Shown here in pieces: positions 11,604 through 12,918 of a stretch of 12,918 nucleotides of DNA (its first letter is position 1; each line of letters starts with the position of its first letter). The translations under genes were made by a program, and so were the position numbers. This stretch comes from SBAX01 sp043806315 (GTDB lineage Bacteria; Planctomycetota; Phycisphaerae; UBA1845). Location: the NCBI GenBank assembly GCA_043806315.1, contig JAZDHF010000148.1, positions 1 to 12,918 on the forward strand, read 5' to 3'. The notes beneath the pieces are model-generated. The model saw nothing but the letters and a program-made list of their open reading frames with translations. It was not told the DNA's origin and searched no databases.

Positions 11604-12639
11604 ACGAAGCTGGGAAGAGCTGCTCCTGGACTGGCACCTCGAGCGTGTCAGCGACGAGGAACGCTCGTGGATCGAGGCGGAGCTTCGTCGCGACGCCGAG
11701 CTGCGGGCCAAGAGCGACCGCCTCGGGCGGATTCTTCAACCCCTCGACCACTGCCGACCCGGACCGGCCCCGGCCAACCTCGCCGAAAACGTGCTCGCCT
11801 ATGTGAAGGGTGCCATGGTGCCTCGATCGCCGGTCCCGATCAACGCCGACTTGCGTGCCCCGTCGCGTTCGCCGTTTTTCCGCATGAGGGAGTTGATCGC
11901 GGTCGCGGCGTGTCTTCTCCTGCTCGTCGGCGTGGCCGTCCCCGGTGTATCCGAGCTTCGCAATCGGTCTCAGCGGGCCCTCTGCGCGAGCAACCTCGGC
12001 TCGATTTTTCTCGGTACGACCGCGTACCAACAGACCTTCGCCGATTCTCTGCCCTTCGCCGGCGGAGTCGCGGGAGCATCCTGGCTTCCCGGCGGTGATG
12101 GCGGCGCGACGTACGCGTCGAACAGCCGACATCCGTACCTGCTGGTCAAGCTCCGCCTCGGACCCAAGCCCAAGGATTTCATTTGTCCGGGCAGCGCCGA
12201 CGCCGAACCGATGGCTGCGGACCAGCTCGCCGGGCATGAGGATTTCGTCGCGGCTCGCAACATCAGCTATGACTCGTTGAACTTGACCGGTCCCTCGCCG
12301 CACCTCAGACCCCCTGTAGCCATCGCTTACATGGGCGACGCCAACCCGCTCTTCGTCGGCGCTCGGTTCAACGAGGCCGTCGATCCGACCCGAACCAACT
12401 CCCCCGCGCACCGTGGCCGCGGACAGACCGTCCTGTTGCTCAACGGCAGCGTGCAGTTCGTGCGTACACCTATCTACGACTCCAAGCGCGACAACCTGTG
12501 GACCATCGGCGACGTGCGCCACTATGCCGGCACCGAGTCCCCCGCCCGCAACGACGACGCCTTCCTGGTTCCGGGGTACCCGGTGACGGACCCCATCGTC
12601 CGCGCTCGATTCCACGACCGACAGGGTGCGGGCTTTTGA
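11590..12639 (+). CDS. Probable anti-sigma factor fused to a pseudopilin-like (H-X9-DG type) extracytoplasmic domain
   Basis: The ATG at 11590 gives 349 residues and overlaps the sigma gene by 14 bases; a GTG at 11572 is in frame but less likely. Residues 1-75 are acidic, helical and Cys-poor (DWHLERVSDEERSWIEAELRRD), like the cytoplasmic part of planctomycete anti-sigma factors, without the usual zinc motif HxxxCxxC. One membrane helix follows (about 101-120). From the helix onward the chain resembles pseudopilin-like planctomycete proteins (DUF1559 style): the Glu at the helix start (E101), LLLLVGVAVPGV, then RALCASNLGSIFLGTTAYQQ, CPGSAD near 199-204, and HRGRGQTVLLLNGSVQF (274-290), a variant of the H-X9-DG motif with one extra residue and Asn for Asp. 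It should hold the sigma factor at the membrane and sense something outside. Roles are inferred from position and resemblance. Confidence 0.75.
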   Translation: MDDDRRSWEELLLDWHLERVSDEERSWIEAELRRDAELRAKSDRLGRILQPLDHCRPGPAPANLAENVLAYVKGAMVPRSPVPINADLRAPSRSPFFRMRELIAVAACLLLLVGVAVPGVSELRNRSQRALCASNLGSIFLGTTAYQQTFADSLPFAGGVAGASWLPGGDGGATYASNSRHPYLLVKLRLGPKPKDFICPGSADAEPMAADQLAGHEDFVAARNISYDSLNLTGPSPHLRPPVAIAYMGDANPLFVGARFNEAVDPTRTNSPAHRGRGQTVLLLNGSVQFVRTPIYDSKRDNLWTIGDVRHYAGTESPARNDDAFLVPGYPVTDPIVRARFHDRQGAGF

Positions 12640-12646
12640 TCTTAGT

Positions 12647-12732
12647 GCCTATCCCATAATTGTGTGGCGCCGGCATCTTGCCGGTGTTTCCACGGGCTGG
12701 AAGCCCGTGCCGCACTTGTTTTCGGGATAGGC
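12647..12732. repeat. Branched palindromic repeat (closing stem with two hairpin arms)
   Basis: An outer stem GCCTATCCC (12647-12655) pairs perfectly with GGGATAGGC (12724-12732). A second stem pairs 12662-12667 with 12710-12715, including one G-T. Inside are two hairpins: CCGGCA/TGCCGG (12670-12675, 12679-12684) and CACGGGCT/AGCCCGTG (12691-12698, 12702-12709), each with a three-base loop. The element starts eight bases after the anti-sigma stop. It resembles short dispersed palindromic elements of planctomycetes; on the minus strand its second arm reads as GTGFQPV, a phrase I recall from spurious protein predictions in such genomes. Confidence 0.75.
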
Positions 12733-12918
12733 TCTTAGAGTGCATCCTAGAACTCCTCTCCCCCGCTGGGGGGTCATACCCATCTTCAACACCGCGAAAT
12801 CGTAAGTCTTGAGAAACAAAGCACTTATGATCTGTGATTTTCGCCTTGGCACTACACATCCGCTCATGGTCATAAGCTGCCGCTCGGTCTCGTATTCACG
12901 GGGAGAAGCGCACGGTGG
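12733..12918. other. Right-end stretch without a supported gene
   Basis: About 186 bases at the window edge. A small hairpin, CCCCC (12760-12764) with GGGGG (12768-12772), and an AT-richer stretch with weak inverted similarity (GCGAAATC near 12795 and GATTTTCGC near 12835) are visible. A minus-strand open frame crosses this region but runs straight through the repeat 12647-12732 and is not believable as a gene. Confidence 0.5.

Noticed and set aside
11326..12615. A 429-codon minus-strand frame, and another at 10788-11711, opposite the sigma and anti-sigma genes
   Set aside because: Both are shadows of well-supported plus-strand genes; the translations show no domains and one crosses the intergenic inverted repeat.
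12649..12873. A minus-strand 74-codon frame at the right end
   Set aside because: Much of it is translation of the palindromic repeat (GTGFQPV), a familiar false prediction; no ribosome site or domain.

Overview
The window reads as a GC-rich chromosomal segment of a planctomycete, probably an uncultured Planctomycetota or Phycisphaerae-like lineage. This rests on gene content, not on a marker gene. The indicators are large secreted Cys-rich proteins with dockerin-like ends, an ECF sigma factor followed by a membrane protein with a pseudopilin-like (H-X9-DG type) region, a sigma-54 activator, multihaem cytochromes, and many short palindromic repeats between genes. No rRNA, tRNA, transposase or CRISPR array is visible.

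Layout. (1) 3-302: C-terminal end of a secreted Cys-rich protein that starts outside the window. (2) 623-3925, plus strand: an 1100-residue secreted Cys-rich modular protein with cohesin-like, HYR-like and dockerin-like regions, closed by a strong hairpin terminator at 4002-4038. (3) 4146-4388: a cluster of seven small hairpins of REP type in the convergent gap. (4) 7572-4478, minus strand: a three-gene operon for a nine-haem membrane-anchored cytochrome c, a Rieske protein and a b6-type cytochrome b with a fused subunit IV-like part. This looks like a quinol-oxidising Rieske/cytochrome b complex in which the multihaem protein replaces cytochrome c1 or f. (5) 7944-8621, plus strand and divergent from the operon: a secreted tetrahaem cytochrome of the c554 type, a plausible soluble electron partner. 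(6) 8844-9224: a small winged-helix regulator. (7) 10784-9282, minus strand: a GAF-AAA+-Fis sigma-54 activator with an intact GAFTGA motif. (8) 10995-12639, plus strand: an ECF sigma factor overlapping the gene of its probable anti-sigma factor, whose membrane helix and extracytoplasmic part resemble a planctomycete pseudopilin. (9) 12647-12732: a branched palindromic repeat near the end.

How it may work together. The divergent gap between the nine-haem operon and the tetrahaem gene (7573-7943) holds a -24/-12 (sigma-54) promoter candidate for each direction plus a 25-base near-palindrome. The sigma-54 activator encoded 1.3 kb further on has a weaker -24/-12 candidate of its own. My working hypothesis is that this activator switches on the electron-transport genes together; this is inferred from sequence motifs only. 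The same gap also contains an 89-base element with 11-base inverted ends that offers competing explanations (mobile palindromic element or switching RNA). The best candidates for something undescribed are this shared control region, the c1/f-less complex, and the anti-sigma/pseudopilin fusion.
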